From Aggregatibacter actinomycetemcomitans (GTDB taxonomy: Bacteria; Pseudomonadota; Gammaproteobacteria; Enterobacterales; Pasteurellaceae), in the NCBI RefSeq assembly GCF_003130205.1, contig NZ_NRDF01000005.1:58824-122823 (forward strand): a stretch of DNA of 64,000 bases. The letters run 5' to 3'. A program made the translations under genes and the position numbers. Under the pieces are notes generated by a model. It searched no databases. It was given only the letters and a program-made list of their open reading frames with translations, and was not told where the DNA came from. This document shows positions 1 through 9,324 of this stretch, one piece after another; position 1 is the stretch's first letter; the number at the start of each line of letters is the position of its first letter.

Positions 1-2
1 AA

Positions 3-332
3 AGCGGGCTGATGACTTTTCGTGAACACCTTTCCGGACCGCCCAAAAATCCCATGAGAAATCAACCGCCACCCTTATATTGGTTTAACGCCGACGAAAC
101 GGAATGGACGCTTGGTAATAATGTAAACGCGGTGATTGTGGCGGAAGGCGATTTGCAGATTCGCGGGCAAGGCAAAATCAGCGGGAGTGTCATCACGAAA
201 GGGCGATTAACCTTGGATGAAGGCATTAAAGTTACCTATTCCAAAAGCACCGTTGCGCACGTTGTGCAACAGTACAGCCGATGGCGTTTGGCGGAGAACA
301 GTTGGTATGATTTTGCGGTTACGGAAAATTAA
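3..332 (+). CDS. Minor-pilin operon protein, C-terminal part (YgdB/DUF2572-like), cut by window edge
   Basis: The reading frame is open from the first bases of the window and ends at 332, so only the C-terminal ~109 residues are visible. The hydrophobic N-terminal pilin-like segment expected for this family would lie outside. The visible part contains a hydrophilic, beta-rich stretch (GDLQIRGQGKISGSV) typical of the small proteins encoded between ppdB and ppdC, upstream of recC, in enterobacteria and Haemophilus. It overlaps the next gene by 26 nt, which implies one operon. The assignment rests mainly on gene order (pilin-like genes then recC), so the family name is moderately sure and the function (minor type IV pilus or pseudopilus assembly) is inferred. 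Confidence 0.55.
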   Translation, partial: SGLMTFREHLSGPPKNPMRNQPPPLYWFNADETEWTLGNNVNAVIVAEGDLQIRGQGKISGSVITKGRLTLDEGIKVTYSKSTVAHVVQQYSRWRLAENSWYDFAVTEN

Positions 333-609
333 TCACAAAGGCATGAGCCTGTTGTCTTTGTTGATCACGTTGAGCTTATTCAGCGGGCTTTTCCTCACCT
401 TTAATCAATGGGGCAATGTGCAGCGAAAAAGTGCGGTGGAAATTTATCAGCGTTTTCAAGCCATCCAAATTGCCGAAAATCAGCATCAACGCCGTTTTCT
501 TGGGTTGCCTTGTGAATCACAGGTGCTCCAAAATCAAATTCGTTTTCAGGTGATTTGTTCGCAAAATCAGGTGTCGGTGAAATATCCTCGCGGTGAAATT
601 AGTTTATAA
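307..609 (+). CDS. Prepilin-like protein (PpdC/HI0941-type minor pilin)
   Basis: A 100-residue protein. The ATG at 307 is preferred over the upstream in-frame start because it places a short basic leader (RLRKINHKG) directly before a hydrophobic helix, the layout of a type IV prepilin. The predicted prepilin peptidase site is KG|MSLLSLL, followed by about 20 hydrophobic residues. Position +5 of the mature protein is Ser, not the usual Glu, as in tip-type minor pseudopilins. Two Cys near the C-terminus (PCESQ, VICSQ) could form a disulfide. It overlaps the preceding gene and lies 45 nt upstream of recC, matching the ppdC-recC order of enterobacteria. It probably acts in competence or type IV pilus assembly, by inference from family and location. 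Confidence 0.65.
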   Translation: MILRLRKINHKGMSLLSLLITLSLFSGLFLTFNQWGNVQRKSAVEIYQRFQAIQIAENQHQRRFLGLPCESQVLQNQIRFQVICSQNQVSVKYPRGEISL

Positions 610-654
610 TGGCGCCACTTAGATTAAGTATTAAGGCGAATTTCCGGAGGCGGC

Positions 655-3600
655 GTGTTTACTGTTTATCATTCCAACCAACTTGAGGTGCAAAAGGACA
701 TTTTAGTTGAATTAATTCAACGCCAACCGCTGCCCAATCCGTTACAACCGGAAATCGTGTTGGTGCAAAGCCCGGGCATGGCGCAATGGCTGCAATTGCA
801 GATTGCCGGGCAAAAGGGCATTGCGGCGAACTTCGCCTTCCCTATGCCCGCCAGTTTCATTTGGCAACTTTATGCGGAAAACCTGCCTGATGTGGCGCAA
901 AGCAATCAGTTCAACAAAAACGCCATGACGTGGCGCCTGGTTCGCCTGATTCCCCAATATTTACAGCGGGATGCGCTGCGCCCTTTGCGTCATTACTTAG
1001 CCTATTCCGCCCAATCGGAGCAATTTAAACTTTATCAACTTGCGGGGAAAATCGCCGATTTATTCGACCAATACCTGGTTTATCGTCCGGACTGGATTAG
1101 CGCCTGGGAAAATCAGCAAGACGATGACATTCGCCGACAAATCGAAAGCCAGTTAACCCTTAATAACGAACGTTTATTGGCGCAGATTACGCAAAATATC
1201 GCATGGCAAGGCATTTTGTGGCGCGCGTTGGTGCGGGCGGTGAAAGCCGATACCGGGCTGGATTTGGTACAACACCGCGCCCATTTGCACCAACTGCTGC
1301 TAGAAAAACTCCGTGAAAATCGACCGCACTTTTTACCGGAACGCCTGTTTATTTTCGGCATTCCCGCCTTGCCAAAGGCTTATTTGGAAATTTTTCAGGC
1401 GATCAGCCAATATTGCGATGTGCACTTGTTTTTTAATAATCCCTGCGAGGAATATTGGGGCGACATCGTTGATCCGAAATTCGTGGAAAAACTGGCGTTG
1501 CGTACCCGCACCGATTATTTTAATCAGGCTGACAAGCCTTTATTATCGGCTGCACAGGCGCAGCAACATTGGGAGCTGACTTATGCGCAGGAAAAATTAC
1601 AGGTGGGCAATCCCTTATTGGCATCTTGGGGTAAGCTGGGACGGGATTTTGCCTACTTATTGGCGCAGCTGGAACCCAATGATATTTCTGCCTATGTGGA
1701 AATCACGCCGCACAATTTATTAAGCCAAATCCAACACCGTATTTTGCATTTAACTCCGAATGGCTCCACGCCGTTAAACTATCGGGAAAATGACCGCACT
1801 TTAACCTTCCATTCCTGCCACAGCATGATGCGCGAAGTGGAAGTGTTGCAGGATTATTTGCTACATTTGTTGCAACAAGAACCCGATTTAACGCCGAAAG
1901 ACATTATTGTGATGGTGGCGGATATTGATAAATACACACCGTATATCCGCGCTGTATTCGGGCAAAATGCAACGCCGCAGACCGCTATTCCGTTTTCCAT
2001 TTCCGATAACAAATTATCGGAGAATAACGTGATTATCGCCGGTTTTCTGACCTTATTGCAGCTGAAAGAAAGCACGTTTAGTGCAGAAGACGTGCTGGCA
2101 TTGCTTGATGTGCCGGCAATTCGCCAACGCTTTAATATTGAATTGCAGGATTTGGCGCAAATTCGCGATTGGGTGAAAAATGCCGGCGTGCGTTTCGGCT
2201 TAGCAAAAAATGACGAAGCGGAAAGTAACTACAATTCATGGCAGGCGGGCTTGGAGCGAATGTTGTTGGGCTATGCCTTGCGTGAAGAAAACGGCATTTG
2301 GCAAGACAGCCTCGGGCTGGATAACAGTTTCGGCTTAAAAGGGCAGCTGGCGGGGCAATTGGCGGCATTTTTAGCAGCGTTATTTGATTGGTTCCAAACG
2401 CTGCAAAGCCGTTATTCCATGGAACAATGGCAACAGCATTTACTGGCGCTCACCGATAAATTCTTCTCCGCCACGGCGGAAACCGATGAAACCCTGTTTT
2501 ATATTAAAGAGGTGATCCAGCAATTTGCCGAACAGTTAGCGGAGGTGCATTTTAACGACGCGTTGGGCGTGGATGTGGTGGCAGATGTCATGAACAATGC
2601 GTTGGAGGAAAATCCGAATCACTACCGCTTCCTCGCCGGCAAAGTGAATTTTTGTACATTGCTGCCGATGCGCTCTATTCCGTTCAGAGTAGTTTGTCTG
2701 CTCGGTATGAACGACGGCGAATACCCGCGTCAACAAGCGCCGAACAGTTTCGATTTAATGCAATATCATCGTTTAAAAGGCGATCGCGCCCGTCGTGATG
2801 ACGATCGTTATCTGTTCCTTGAAGCCTTGCTGTCGGCGCAGGATTATTTGTACATCAGCTACATCGGACGTTCCATCGCCGATAATCAGGAACGGGAGCC
2901 GTCGGTGCTGGTGAGTCAGTTGTTGGATTACATCGTGGAAAATCTGCCGGCAGAAAATACCCCAGCGGGAAATCTCAAGTGGCGCGAACGACTGATTCAA
3001 CAACATGGCATGACGGCGTTCAGTCGCAAAAACTTTGAAAAAAACGACCGCACTTTTATGCAATCTTTCGCGCAACAGTGGCTGCCTTTGGCAAATTCGC
3101 AGGCAAATCAAACCTTGCAGGATTTTATTCAGCCGATGATGGCGGATGCGGAGCCGGAAGAAGAAATCGAGTTTTCCCGCTTGGTGGCGTTTGTGAAAAA
3201 TCCGGTGAAATTTTTCTTTGAAAAACGCCTTGGCGTGAATTTCTCCGAACAGGAAGAAAGCATTGCCGATAGCGAAAATTTCGCCTTGGATAATGCCTTG
3301 GAAAAATACGCCATTCATGCGGATTTGTTAGAAGCAGACGAGCAGCAAACCGACGCGTTTTTTGCGCGTCTGAAAGTCAAAGGCGTGTTGCCGCGCGGGG
3401 AGTTCTCCGCCATTTATGCCAATCAGTTGCTGGCGGATGTGGCGGAATTTAAAGGCAATATCGCCGATTATGTAAGCCAAACGCCGCAAAGCCGTTTTTT
3501 GCAATTCACCGTGCTGACCCAAGAGGGTGACATGACGTTGTCGGGCAACATATCCTATTTATACGGTGACAATCTACAGCGCGTCACTTGGCGCATGGCG

Positions 3601-4035
3601 ACGGTAAAAGACAAAGATCGTATTGAAGCCTGGCTTTATCACTTATTGTTATGCGCCACGCAGGAACAGCCGACGGAATCGCTTTTCCAGGGGAAAGATC
3701 AGCGCGTGCGGTTTAATGTGTTGCCTCAACAGGACGCCGTTGCCCAGCTACAAATTTATGTGGAAAGTTATTTGGCGGGGCGGACGCAATTACAGCTTAT
3801 TCCGACCACAAACCTTGAAGCGTATTTGAAGCTGATTGCCGATGAAAGTGCGGTGGATGTTGACAAGTGTTTTTCCCTGTTAAATAAAATCGCTATGGGC
3901 GATGAGCGTTCGCCTGGCGATTTATATTGGCGGCGCGTACTGGTGCAAACGCAGGAATTGGATTTGAATTGGATCAATCGGCAGGTAAACGCTTGGTTTG
4001 CACCGATGTTGCAAGCTATCAAAAGGGAAAAATAG
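655..4035 (+). CDS. recC: RecBCD exonuclease V subunit gamma
   Basis: A 1126-residue protein, close to the ~1120 of E. coli RecC. It begins at a GTG at 655 preceded by a good ribosome site (GGAGG). The N-terminus (MFTVYHSNQLEVQKDILV, then VQSPGMAQWLQLQIA) is characteristic of RecC, where the inactivated helicase-like domains scan for Chi. The last third resembles the defective nuclease-like domain. The protein is the Chi-recognition and scaffold subunit of the helicase-nuclease that repairs double-strand breaks in the cytoplasm. recB and recD are not in this window. The gene converges on rimI with a single base between the two stop codons, so the two transcripts may overlap. It carries several internal uptake-signal words, usual for this host. 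Confidence 0.95.
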   Translation: MFTVYHSNQLEVQKDILVELIQRQPLPNPLQPEIVLVQSPGMAQWLQLQIAGQKGIAANFAFPMPASFIWQLYAENLPDVAQSNQFNKNAMTWRLVRLIPQYLQRDALRPLRHYLAYSAQSEQFKLYQLAGKIADLFDQYLVYRPDWISAWENQQDDDIRRQIESQLTLNNERLLAQITQNIAWQGILWRALVRAVKADTGLDLVQHRAHLHQLLLEKLRENRPHFLPERLFIFGIPALPKAYLEIFQAISQYCDVHLFFNNPCEEYWGDIVDPKFVEKLALRTRTDYFNQADKPLLSAAQAQQHWELTYAQEKLQVGNPLLASWGKLGRDFAYLLAQLEPNDISAYVEITPHNLLSQIQHRILHLTPNGSTPLNYRENDRTLTFHSCHSMMREVEVLQDYLLHLLQQEPDLTPKDIIVMVADIDKYTPYIRAVFGQNATPQTAIPFSISDNKLSENNVIIAGFLTLLQLKESTFSAEDVLALLDVPAIRQRFNIELQDLAQIRDWVKNAGVRFGLAKNDEAESNYNSWQAGLERMLLGYALREENGIWQDSLGLDNSFGLKGQLAGQLAAFLAALFDWFQTLQSRYSMEQWQQHLLALTDKFFSATAETDETLFYIKEVIQQFAEQLAEVHFNDALGVDVVADVMNNALEENPNHYRFLAGKVNFCTLLPMRSIPFRVVCLLGMNDGEYPRQQAPNSFDLMQYHRLKGDRARRDDDRYLFLEALLSAQDYLYISYIGRSIADNQEREPSVLVSQLLDYIVENLPAENTPAGNLKWRERLIQQHGMTAFSRKNFEKNDRTFMQSFAQQWLPLANSQANQTLQDFIQPMMADAEPEEEIEFSRLVAFVKNPVKFFFEKRLGVNFSEQEESIADSENFALDNALEKYAIHADLLEADEQQTDAFFARLKVKGVLPRGEFSAIYANQLLADVAEFKGNIADYVSQTPQSRFLQFTVLTQEGDMTLSGNISYLYGDNLQRVTWRMATVKDKDRIEAWLYHLLLCATQEQPTESLFQGKDQRVRFNVLPQQDAVAQLQIYVESYLAGRTQLQLIPTTNLEAYLKLIADESAVDVDKCFSLLNKIAMGDERSPGDLYWRRVLVQTQELDLNWINRQVNAWFAPMLQAIKREK

Positions 4036-4036
4036 C

Positions 4037-4480
4037 CTATAAATACGCCGCCATCACCACGGCATTTTCCCGTTTGCCGTCGGCGGTGGGATAATAATTT
4101 TTGCGAATATCCACTTGATTAAAGCCCAGCGAATCATACAGTGCCAGGGCTTTTTTATTGGATTCGCGCACTTCCAGCCACAAGGTCAAAATGCCTTTTT
4201 GTTTTAACTGCGTCATCAGCTCGGTTAATAAACGGCGCCCCAATCCCCGCCCCTGTTTTTGCGGATCCAAGGCGATATTAAACAGCGTGGCTTCATCCAA
4301 CACCGTTTGGCAAATAGCAAAGCCGTCGATTCGGCTTTCTTCGCCGATTTTCAAATTGAAGTAACGTTCGCCCTGATTATTTTTCAGTGTGCCTAAGCTC
4401 CAAGGCACCGCGTGTGCCGCCTGCTCAATGAGATAAAGACGATCAAAATCCGAGGGTTCAATAGGAGAAATGTGTATCAC
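4037..4480 (-). CDS. rimI: Ribosomal protein bS18-alanine N-acetyltransferase
   Basis: A 147-residue GNAT-fold acetyltransferase. The start is a GTG at 4480 with an AAGGA ribosome site; the stop of holD lies only 9 nt before it, so the two genes form an operon. Acetyl-CoA binding motif A is visible as DPQKQGRGLGRRLL, followed by LWLEVRESNKKALALYDSLGF, the typical RimI signature. The enzyme acetylates the N-terminal alanine of ribosomal protein S18. The order holD-rimI, divergent from rsmC, is the same as in E. coli and supports the assignment. Confidence 0.93.
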   Translation of the reverse strand: MIHISPIEPSDFDRLYLIEQAAHAVPWSLGTLKNNQGERYFNLKIGEESRIDGFAICQTVLDEATLFNIALDPQKQGRGLGRRLLTELMTQLKQKGILTLWLEVRESNKKALALYDSLGFNQVDIRKNYYPTADGKRENAVVMAAYL

Positions 4481-4489
4481 GGCGAATCC

Positions 4490-4927
4490 TTACTTTATCG
4501 GTGCGGATTGCTGAATTTGCCGCCAGAGTTGGCGTTTCGCCTGCGGATCATGTTTAAACGCGGCGAGATCGACGGATTGCCAGACATTCAACGGCTGTTG
4601 CAGCCCGCTTAAAGTGCGGTGGATTTCGTCGGCGTTTTTATGGAGTAGCCAATAATTGACGGTGTGGTTGACTTGCAAATAGGCAAGCTGCTCAAAGGTG
4701 ATATTCAGCACTTGCGTGCTATCAAGTGTGAGAGCGCGCAACAGGTCCTGCGCGATGGGTTGTTGCAACAGATTTTGATGGCTCACGATAACCAAACGAA
4801 CCGACTCGGGCACGGCGATATTAATCGCGCCTTTTAAGGCTTCAGGGCGCACCAATTGCCATTGGCTGATGCCCATTTGCTGCAATAATAAATCTCGGCG
4901 GGAAGTGTGTCGGCGCGTTTCTTGCAT
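4490..4927 (-). CDS. holD: DNA polymerase III psi subunit
   Basis: A protein of about 145 residues from the ATG at 4927; a TTG four codons upstream is a less likely start. The N-terminal segment HTSRRDLLLQQMGISQWQLVRP aligns with the conserved start of E. coli HolD (TSRRDWQLQQLGITQW). VRLVIVS and DLLRALTLDSTQVL are further family hallmarks. Psi joins chi to the clamp-loader complex and helps contact SSB at the replication fork. It is co-directional with rimI 9 nt downstream and divergent from rsmC across a 67-nt spacer that must hold both promoters. Confidence 0.9.
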   Translation of the reverse strand: MQETRRHTSRRDLLLQQMGISQWQLVRPEALKGAINIAVPESVRLVIVSHQNLLQQPIAQDLLRALTLDSTQVLNITFEQLAYLQVNHTVNYWLLHKNADEIHRTLSGLQQPLNVWQSVDLAAFKHDPQAKRQLWRQIQQSAPIK

Positions 4928-4994
4928 ATCTAAAATCAATTCAATCCAGTATAATGGGCGCCCATTTTAACCAATAAGCCATAGGATTAATAGC

Positions 4995-5999
4995 GTGATT
5001 TGTGCAGAAAGCGAAGTGTTGGAACGGCATTTGGATTTTTTAAGCGGGAAGTCTCTGCTGCTCACCGGGGTGGTGAATGATGATTTTCTCGCCGATTTAC
5101 AACGCCAGGGATTCAACGCCCGCGCATGGAGCTGGTATTTTGACTACGCCAACCGACAACACCAAACGCCACAAAGTGCGGTGGATTTTTCCCTTGAATT
5201 TCATGGCAGCGCCGATGTGATCCTGTTTTATTGGACGAAGAATAAACAGGAATGCCATTTCCAGCTCATGCAGCTTCTCTCACAATGTACCGCCGGACAG
5301 GAAGTTTTACTGGTGGGCGAAAATCGTAGTGGTGTGCGTTCCGCCGAAAAAATGCTTGCCGATTACGGCGATATTCACAAAATCGACTCCGCCCGTCGTT
5401 GCAGTCTGTATCATTTTCAATTAAAAAATCCACCGCACTTTGAACTGAAAACTTTCTGGAAATCCTATCAATCGTCGCAACTTGCCGATTTAACTATCTA
5501 TGCGTTGCCCGGCGTATTCAGCGCCGCCGAGCTGGATGGCGGCACGGCATTATTGCTTTCTACGCTAAAAAACATCGCGGGCGAGGTGTTGGACGTGGGC
5601 TGCGGCGCAGGGGTGATTGGCAGTTATATTCAACAGCACAACCCGAACACCCGATTAATCATGACGGATATTCACGCCTTGGCGTTGGCTTCCGCAAAGC
5701 GCACTTTACAGGAAAATCGGTTGCAAGGCACGGTGGTTGCCAGTGACGTGTTTTCCCATATTGACGGCAAATTCGATCTGATCATTTCCAATCCGCCTTT
5801 TCATGACGGCATTGACACCGCTTACACCGCCGTTAACGAACTGATAAAACAGGCAAAATGGCATTTGAAACCGGGCGGTGAGCTGCGCATCGTGGCAAAT
5901 GCGTTTCTGCCTTACGCCGACTGGCTGAATCAACATTTCGGCAGTCATGACGTCCTGGCGAGAAATAACAAGTTTAAGGTATATTCGGTGCGCAGATGA
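4995..5999 (+). CDS. rsmC: 16S rRNA guanine-1207 N2-methyltransferase
   Basis: A 334-residue protein starting at a GTG at 4995. The C-terminal half is a Rossmann-type methyltransferase: the SAM-binding motif VLDVGCGAGVIG lies near residue 198 and the catalytic NPPF motif (ISNPPFHDGIDT) near residue 264. The N-terminal half is the degenerate duplicated methyltransferase domain typical of RsmC. The enzyme makes m2G1207 in the 30S subunit. It is divergent from holD-rimI, as in E. coli. Confidence 0.94.
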   Translation: MICAESEVLERHLDFLSGKSLLLTGVVNDDFLADLQRQGFNARAWSWYFDYANRQHQTPQSAVDFSLEFHGSADVILFYWTKNKQECHFQLMQLLSQCTAGQEVLLVGENRSGVRSAEKMLADYGDIHKIDSARRCSLYHFQLKNPPHFELKTFWKSYQSSQLADLTIYALPGVFSAAELDGGTALLLSTLKNIAGEVLDVGCGAGVIGSYIQQHNPNTRLIMTDIHALALASAKRTLQENRLQGTVVASDVFSHIDGKFDLIISNPPFHDGIDTAYTAVNELIKQAKWHLKPGGELRIVANAFLPYADWLNQHFGSHDVLARNNKFKVYSVRR

Positions 6000-6023
6000 G
6001 TTAAGTGTGCACGAAATTCCGCT

Positions 6024-6041
6024 GGCTTAGCGAAGCCTTTT
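6024..6041 (+). terminator. Weak rho-independent terminator after rsmC
   Basis: A short stem GGCTT / AAGCC with a 4-nt loop followed by TTTT, 25 nt after the rsmC stop. The stem is only 5 bp, so this is a weak call. Confidence 0.4.
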
Positions 6042-6085
6042 AGTTAGAATTCTACTTATTATTTAAGACACTTCCGGCGAATAAT

Positions 6086-6390
6086 ATGAATCTTCTTAAA
6101 ATCGTCCAACAGGTTATTGAAAAACTTGGCGACAAAGGAAATATTGTGACAGCTACCCACTGCGCCATGCGTTGGCGCGTTGTTCTGAATAACGAAAGCA
6201 AAGTTGACAAGGCATTGACAACATTGAAGGTGTAAAAGTGCAGTTTGCCGTAGCAGGACAGTATCAGATTATTTTCGGTTGCGGAACGATGAATAAGGTC
6301 CACGCCGAATTGATTAAATGGCCCGGTATGCTGCTTTCTTTATTTCCTTCAGTCTTTCCACTCCCTTCAAATGCTAAAAATGTGATTTAG
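6086..6390 (+). pseudogene. Remnant of a PTS EIIB (glucose/sucrose family) domain
   Basis: From the ATG at 6086 the frame reads MNLLKIVQQVIEKLGDKGNI, then VTATHCAMRWRVVLNNESKV. This is an EIIB domain with the phosphorylatable Cys in context ATHC, but Trp replaces the usual Leu/Phe before the conserved Arg. Near 6213 one base appears to be missing. The downstream frame then continues as IDNIEGVKVQFAVAGQYQII and FGCGTMNKVHAEL before losing similarity and stopping at 6390. No EIIC domain follows, so this is a 5' fragment with a frameshift. It occupies most of the otherwise gene-free interval 6000-6614; the rest (6391-6600) holds two uptake-signal words and nothing else recognised. Confidence 0.8.
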
Positions 6391-6614
6391 ATTTGTTCCA
6401 TTAAAGCGCGAATCTGCAAACAGGTTGGTACTTTTCTGATAATGAAAAACGTTTTGTAAGACGACCGCACTTGGTGTAAATTCTTTTCCGCACTTACTCA
6501 GAAATAAGCGTATTACATGGATTACAATAAAAAATCCTTGTCGTATTTTGGACATTCCCTATTAGGAATAAAAAAACACTGAAAAAATGCACCGCACTTT
6601 TAGAGGAGATGCAA

Positions 6615-7157
6615 ATGAAAAAATTATTTTTACTCGGATTAACCCTGTCTTTTTTGAGCGGCTGTACGCTTACGGATTTAATAGACAATGGTAAAATTAC
6701 CCAACGCAAAGTGAGCGGGGAATGGCAATGTACCAGTATTTACCCTGAACACAATTTAACAATCGTAAATAATCTGCACTTAAATCGGGATGGCACGTTG
6801 GTGAATAACCGCACCATTATTGAACCTATTGATAAGCCATTTTTTGTGTATGAAATCACGGGCACGGGAACATGGCAGCTAAGTGAACTTGATCACAAAT
6901 TGACCTATACGTTTACCACTAATTGGGTACAGCGTAGGCATACGGAAGAGGCTTTGGACGCCATTAAAAAGGATTCCAGATATAAACTTTATGAAGAAAA
7001 TTTGTTTAAGAAATACAGTAAGCGCGTGAATAAATCGAACACGATTAATTTTGTGATTAGCTCACTGACACGCGATATGGAGCTTGGCAGAGATATGATG
7101 ACTTTAACGCAAAAAACAGCACAAAAAAGCTACACCACAGCTTGCTTTCGCCAATAA
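6615..7157 (+). CDS. Small predicted outer-membrane or periplasmic lipoprotein, function unknown
   Basis: A 180-residue protein. The ATG at 6615 is chosen because GGAG lies 6 nt upstream; an ATG at 6609 would abut the ribosome site. The N-terminus is a lipoprotein signal peptide, MKKLFLLGLTLSFLSGC, with lipobox LSGC and lipidated Cys at residue 17. The mature part starts with KVSGEWQCTS and contains GTGTWQLSELDHKLTYTF, a pattern of small beta-rich proteins that reads like a lipocalin-like or META-like fold, but I do not recognise the family. A second Cys pair is possible (WQC and the C-terminal TACF). It stands alone between the PTS remnant and glyA. Confidence 0.7.
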   Translation: MKKLFLLGLTLSFLSGCTLTDLIDNGKITQRKVSGEWQCTSIYPEHNLTIVNNLHLNRDGTLVNNRTIIEPIDKPFFVYEITGTGTWQLSELDHKLTYTFTTNWVQRRHTEEALDAIKKDSRYKLYEENLFKKYSKRVNKSNTINFVISSLTRDMELGRDMMTLTQKTAQKSYTTACFRQ

Positions 7158-7291
7158 CACCGACAAATACTGCCGAGTGAAAAATTTTCATAATTAGAAT
7201 GAAAAAAAACACATCCGGAGTTATTAAGATTTTATTGCGAAATTGAGTACAATAGACCGCAGTTCCAATTCACTACCAAGAGGAGAACACC

Positions 7292-8554
7292 ATGTTTAAA
7301 AAAAGTATGAACATCGCCGATTACGATCCCGTGTTATGGCAAGCTATTCAAAATGAAAACCGCCGCCAGGAAGAACATATCGAATTAATCGCTTCTGAAA
7401 ACTATGCCAGCCCGCGCGTAATGCAAGCGCAAGGTTCCCAATTCACCAACAAATATGCGGAAGGCTACCCGGGCAAGCGTTATTATGGCGGTTGTGAATA
7501 CGCGGACATTGTGGAACAGCTCGCTATTGAGCGTGCGAAAGAATTATTCGGCGCCGATTATGTGAACGTGCAACCGCACTCCGGTTCGCAAGCCAATGCG
7601 GCAGTTTACATGGCGTTACTCAATCCGGGCGATACCATTTTAGGCATGAGCTTAGCGCACGGCGGTCACTTAACCCACGGCGCGTCCGTGAGTTTCTCCG
7701 GCAAGATTTATCACGCGGAACAATACGGCATTACCGACGAAGGGTTAATCGACTATGATGCGTTACGCAAACAAGCCCATGACGTGAAACCGAAAATGAT
7801 CGTGGGCGGATTCTCCGCGTATTCTCAAGTAGTGGATTGGAAAAAAATGCGTGAAATCGCCGATGAAGTGGGCGCATATTTATTCGTGGATATGGCGCAC
7901 GTTGCGGGTTTAATCGCTGCAGGTATTTACCCGAATCCATTGCCGTACGCCCATGTGGTGACCACTACTACCCACAAAACCTTAGGCGGTCCGCGTGGCG
8001 GTTTGATTCTTTCTTCTTGCGGTGATGAAGAAATCTATAAAAAACTCAACAGCGCCGTTTTCCCTGCAGGTCAGGGCGGTCCGTTGGTGCACATTATCGC
8101 GGCGAAAGCGGTGTGCTTCAAAGAAGCCTTGGAGCCGGAATACAAAGTGTATCAACAAAATGTGTTGAAAAACGCCAAAGCCATGGTGGAAGTGTTCAAA
8201 CAACGCGGTTATAAAGTCGTTTCCAACGGCACTGAAAACCACTTGTTCTTAGTGGACTTAGTCAGCCATGGATTGACCGGTAAAGCCGCCGATGCCGCAT
8301 TAGGCAAGGCCAACATTACCGTGAATAAAAACTCTGTGCCGAACGATCCGCAAAAACCGTTCATCACTTCCGGTATCCGTGTGGGCACGCCTTCCGTCAC
8401 CCGTCGCGGTTTCAACGAAGCGGACGTGAAAGAACTTGCCGGCTGGATGTGTGACGTATTAGACTCCATCGGCAAAGATAACGAAGCGGAAGTGATTGCC
8501 GACACCAAAGACAAAGTCTTGGCAATTTGTAAACGTCTTCCAGTTTACGCGTAA
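7292..8554 (+). CDS. glyA: Serine hydroxymethyltransferase
   Basis: A 420-residue PLP enzyme, the usual bacterial length, with ribosome site AGAGGAG before the ATG. The PLP lysine lies in [16 protein letters not shown] near residue 229; the substrate-loop sequence [21 protein letters not shown] is near the N-terminus. It interconverts serine plus tetrahydrofolate with glycine plus 5,10-methylene-THF in the cytoplasm. The gene is housekeeping, with normal base composition, and forms the left border of the leukotoxin region, as known for A. actinomycetemcomitans. Confidence 0.97.
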   Translation: MFKKSMNIADYDPVLWQAIQNENRRQEEHIELIASENYASPRVMQAQGSQFTNKYAEGYPGKRYYGGCEYADIVEQLAIERAKELFGADYVNVQPHSGSQANAAVYMALLNPGDTILGMSLAHGGHLTHGASVSFSGKIYHAEQYGITDEGLIDYDALRKQAHDVKPKMIVGGFSAYSQVVDWKKMREIADEVGAYLFVDMAHVAGLIAAGIYPNPLPYAHVVTTTTHKTLGGPRGGLILSSCGDEEIYKKLNSAVFPAGQGGPLVHIIAAKAVCFKEALEPEYKVYQQNVLKNAKAMVEVFKQRGYKVVSNGTENHLFLVDLVSHGLTGKAADAALGKANITVNKNSVPNDPQKPFITSGIRVGTPSVTRRGFNEADVKELAGWMCDVLDSIGKDNEAEVIADTKDKVLAICKRLPVYA

Positions 8555-8576
8555 TTTTAATCAAATGAAAAAAAAC

Positions 8577-8610
8577 AAAGCGGTAATGAAAATTGCCGCT
8601 TTTTCTTTTT
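8577..8610 (+). terminator. Rho-independent terminator of glyA
   Basis: AAAGCGGTAA and TTGCCGCTTT form a 10-bp stem (one G-T pair) with a 6-nt loop, followed by a T-rich tail (TTCTTTTT). It lies 22 nt after the glyA stop and separates glyA from the leukotoxin promoter region. Confidence 0.85.
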
Positions 8611-8871
8611 GAGAAATATGACAGTCAAAATCTTACAGATCAAAACCTGATAACAGTATTTTCTCAGTCTAATTTTTGCGTATTAATACAATACGGGATT
8701 GCGTAGATAAAGTATTATCAAAAAACTAATAATTTTATGAAATTAAATAATTTTTTCTATTGACTATTAAAGAATCCGGAGTAAATTAGTCTCCAAAATT
8801 AACCAAAACTAGGTAATTTATCCGGTCAAAGGTTATCTTAAGTATTAACCCTAAGAAAAAGGAAAACGAGT

Positions 8872-9324
8872 ATGTCCAGTACAGAATATGCTCCATTTTA
8901 TCTCCGTTTTATTCAGTTCCCAAGTAATGAAGTTTTACTCTATGAATACTGGAAACTTGTTCAGAATTTTGTACAAAAGGTTAGTAAAATAACGGTAAGA
9001 TTAGCACAAATCGTTGGCATTCTCGGCGAAAAAACTATTTGGAAATACCAAAGTACTTTTAATGATGGCATGCTGGAAGGTGAGGTAGCTAAACAAGAAG
9101 TTTCCCTCACTTTAAGAAATAGTGCTTTACTTGTCGCAAGTGCCATAGTTATCCACTTTAAATCTAATTTTACCAACCTTCTTATACTGTCACAGATTAC
9201 ACAATATTGTAGACATCGCCCTAAATCTAAAAAAAGTAAATACTTCCCCCTCTACCTCTCTTGCTTATTACGCAGACGATTAACTGAATTTAAAATTACC
9301 CTTCTACCGTTGCCATGGGGCTAG
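8872..9324 (+). CDS. Hypothetical 150-residue protein inside the ltx promoter region, doubtful
   Basis: An ATG-started frame preceded by AAGGAAAACGAGT, a plausible ribosome site. The first ~85 residues look protein-like (VSKITVRLAQIVGILGEKTI), whereas the last ~40 are irregular (Cys-, Arg- and Leu-rich), as in a frame that has run into noncoding sequence. I recognise no family. It lies inside the segment where the JP2-type deletion falls, so it is dispensable for toxin production. It may be a decayed gene, a leader peptide frame, or chance. Confidence 0.3.
   Translation: MSSTEYAPFYLRFIQFPSNEVLLYEYWKLVQNFVQKVSKITVRLAQIVGILGEKTIWKYQSTFNDGMLEGEVAKQEVSLTLRNSALLVASAIVIHFKSNFTNLLILSQITQYCRHRPKSKKSKYFPLYLSCLLRRRLTEFKITLLPLPWG

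Noticed and set aside
2773..3318. Long open frame on the minus strand inside recC
   Set aside because: It is fully overlapped by the well-supported recC gene, has unusual composition and no ribosome site; it is a shadow frame.
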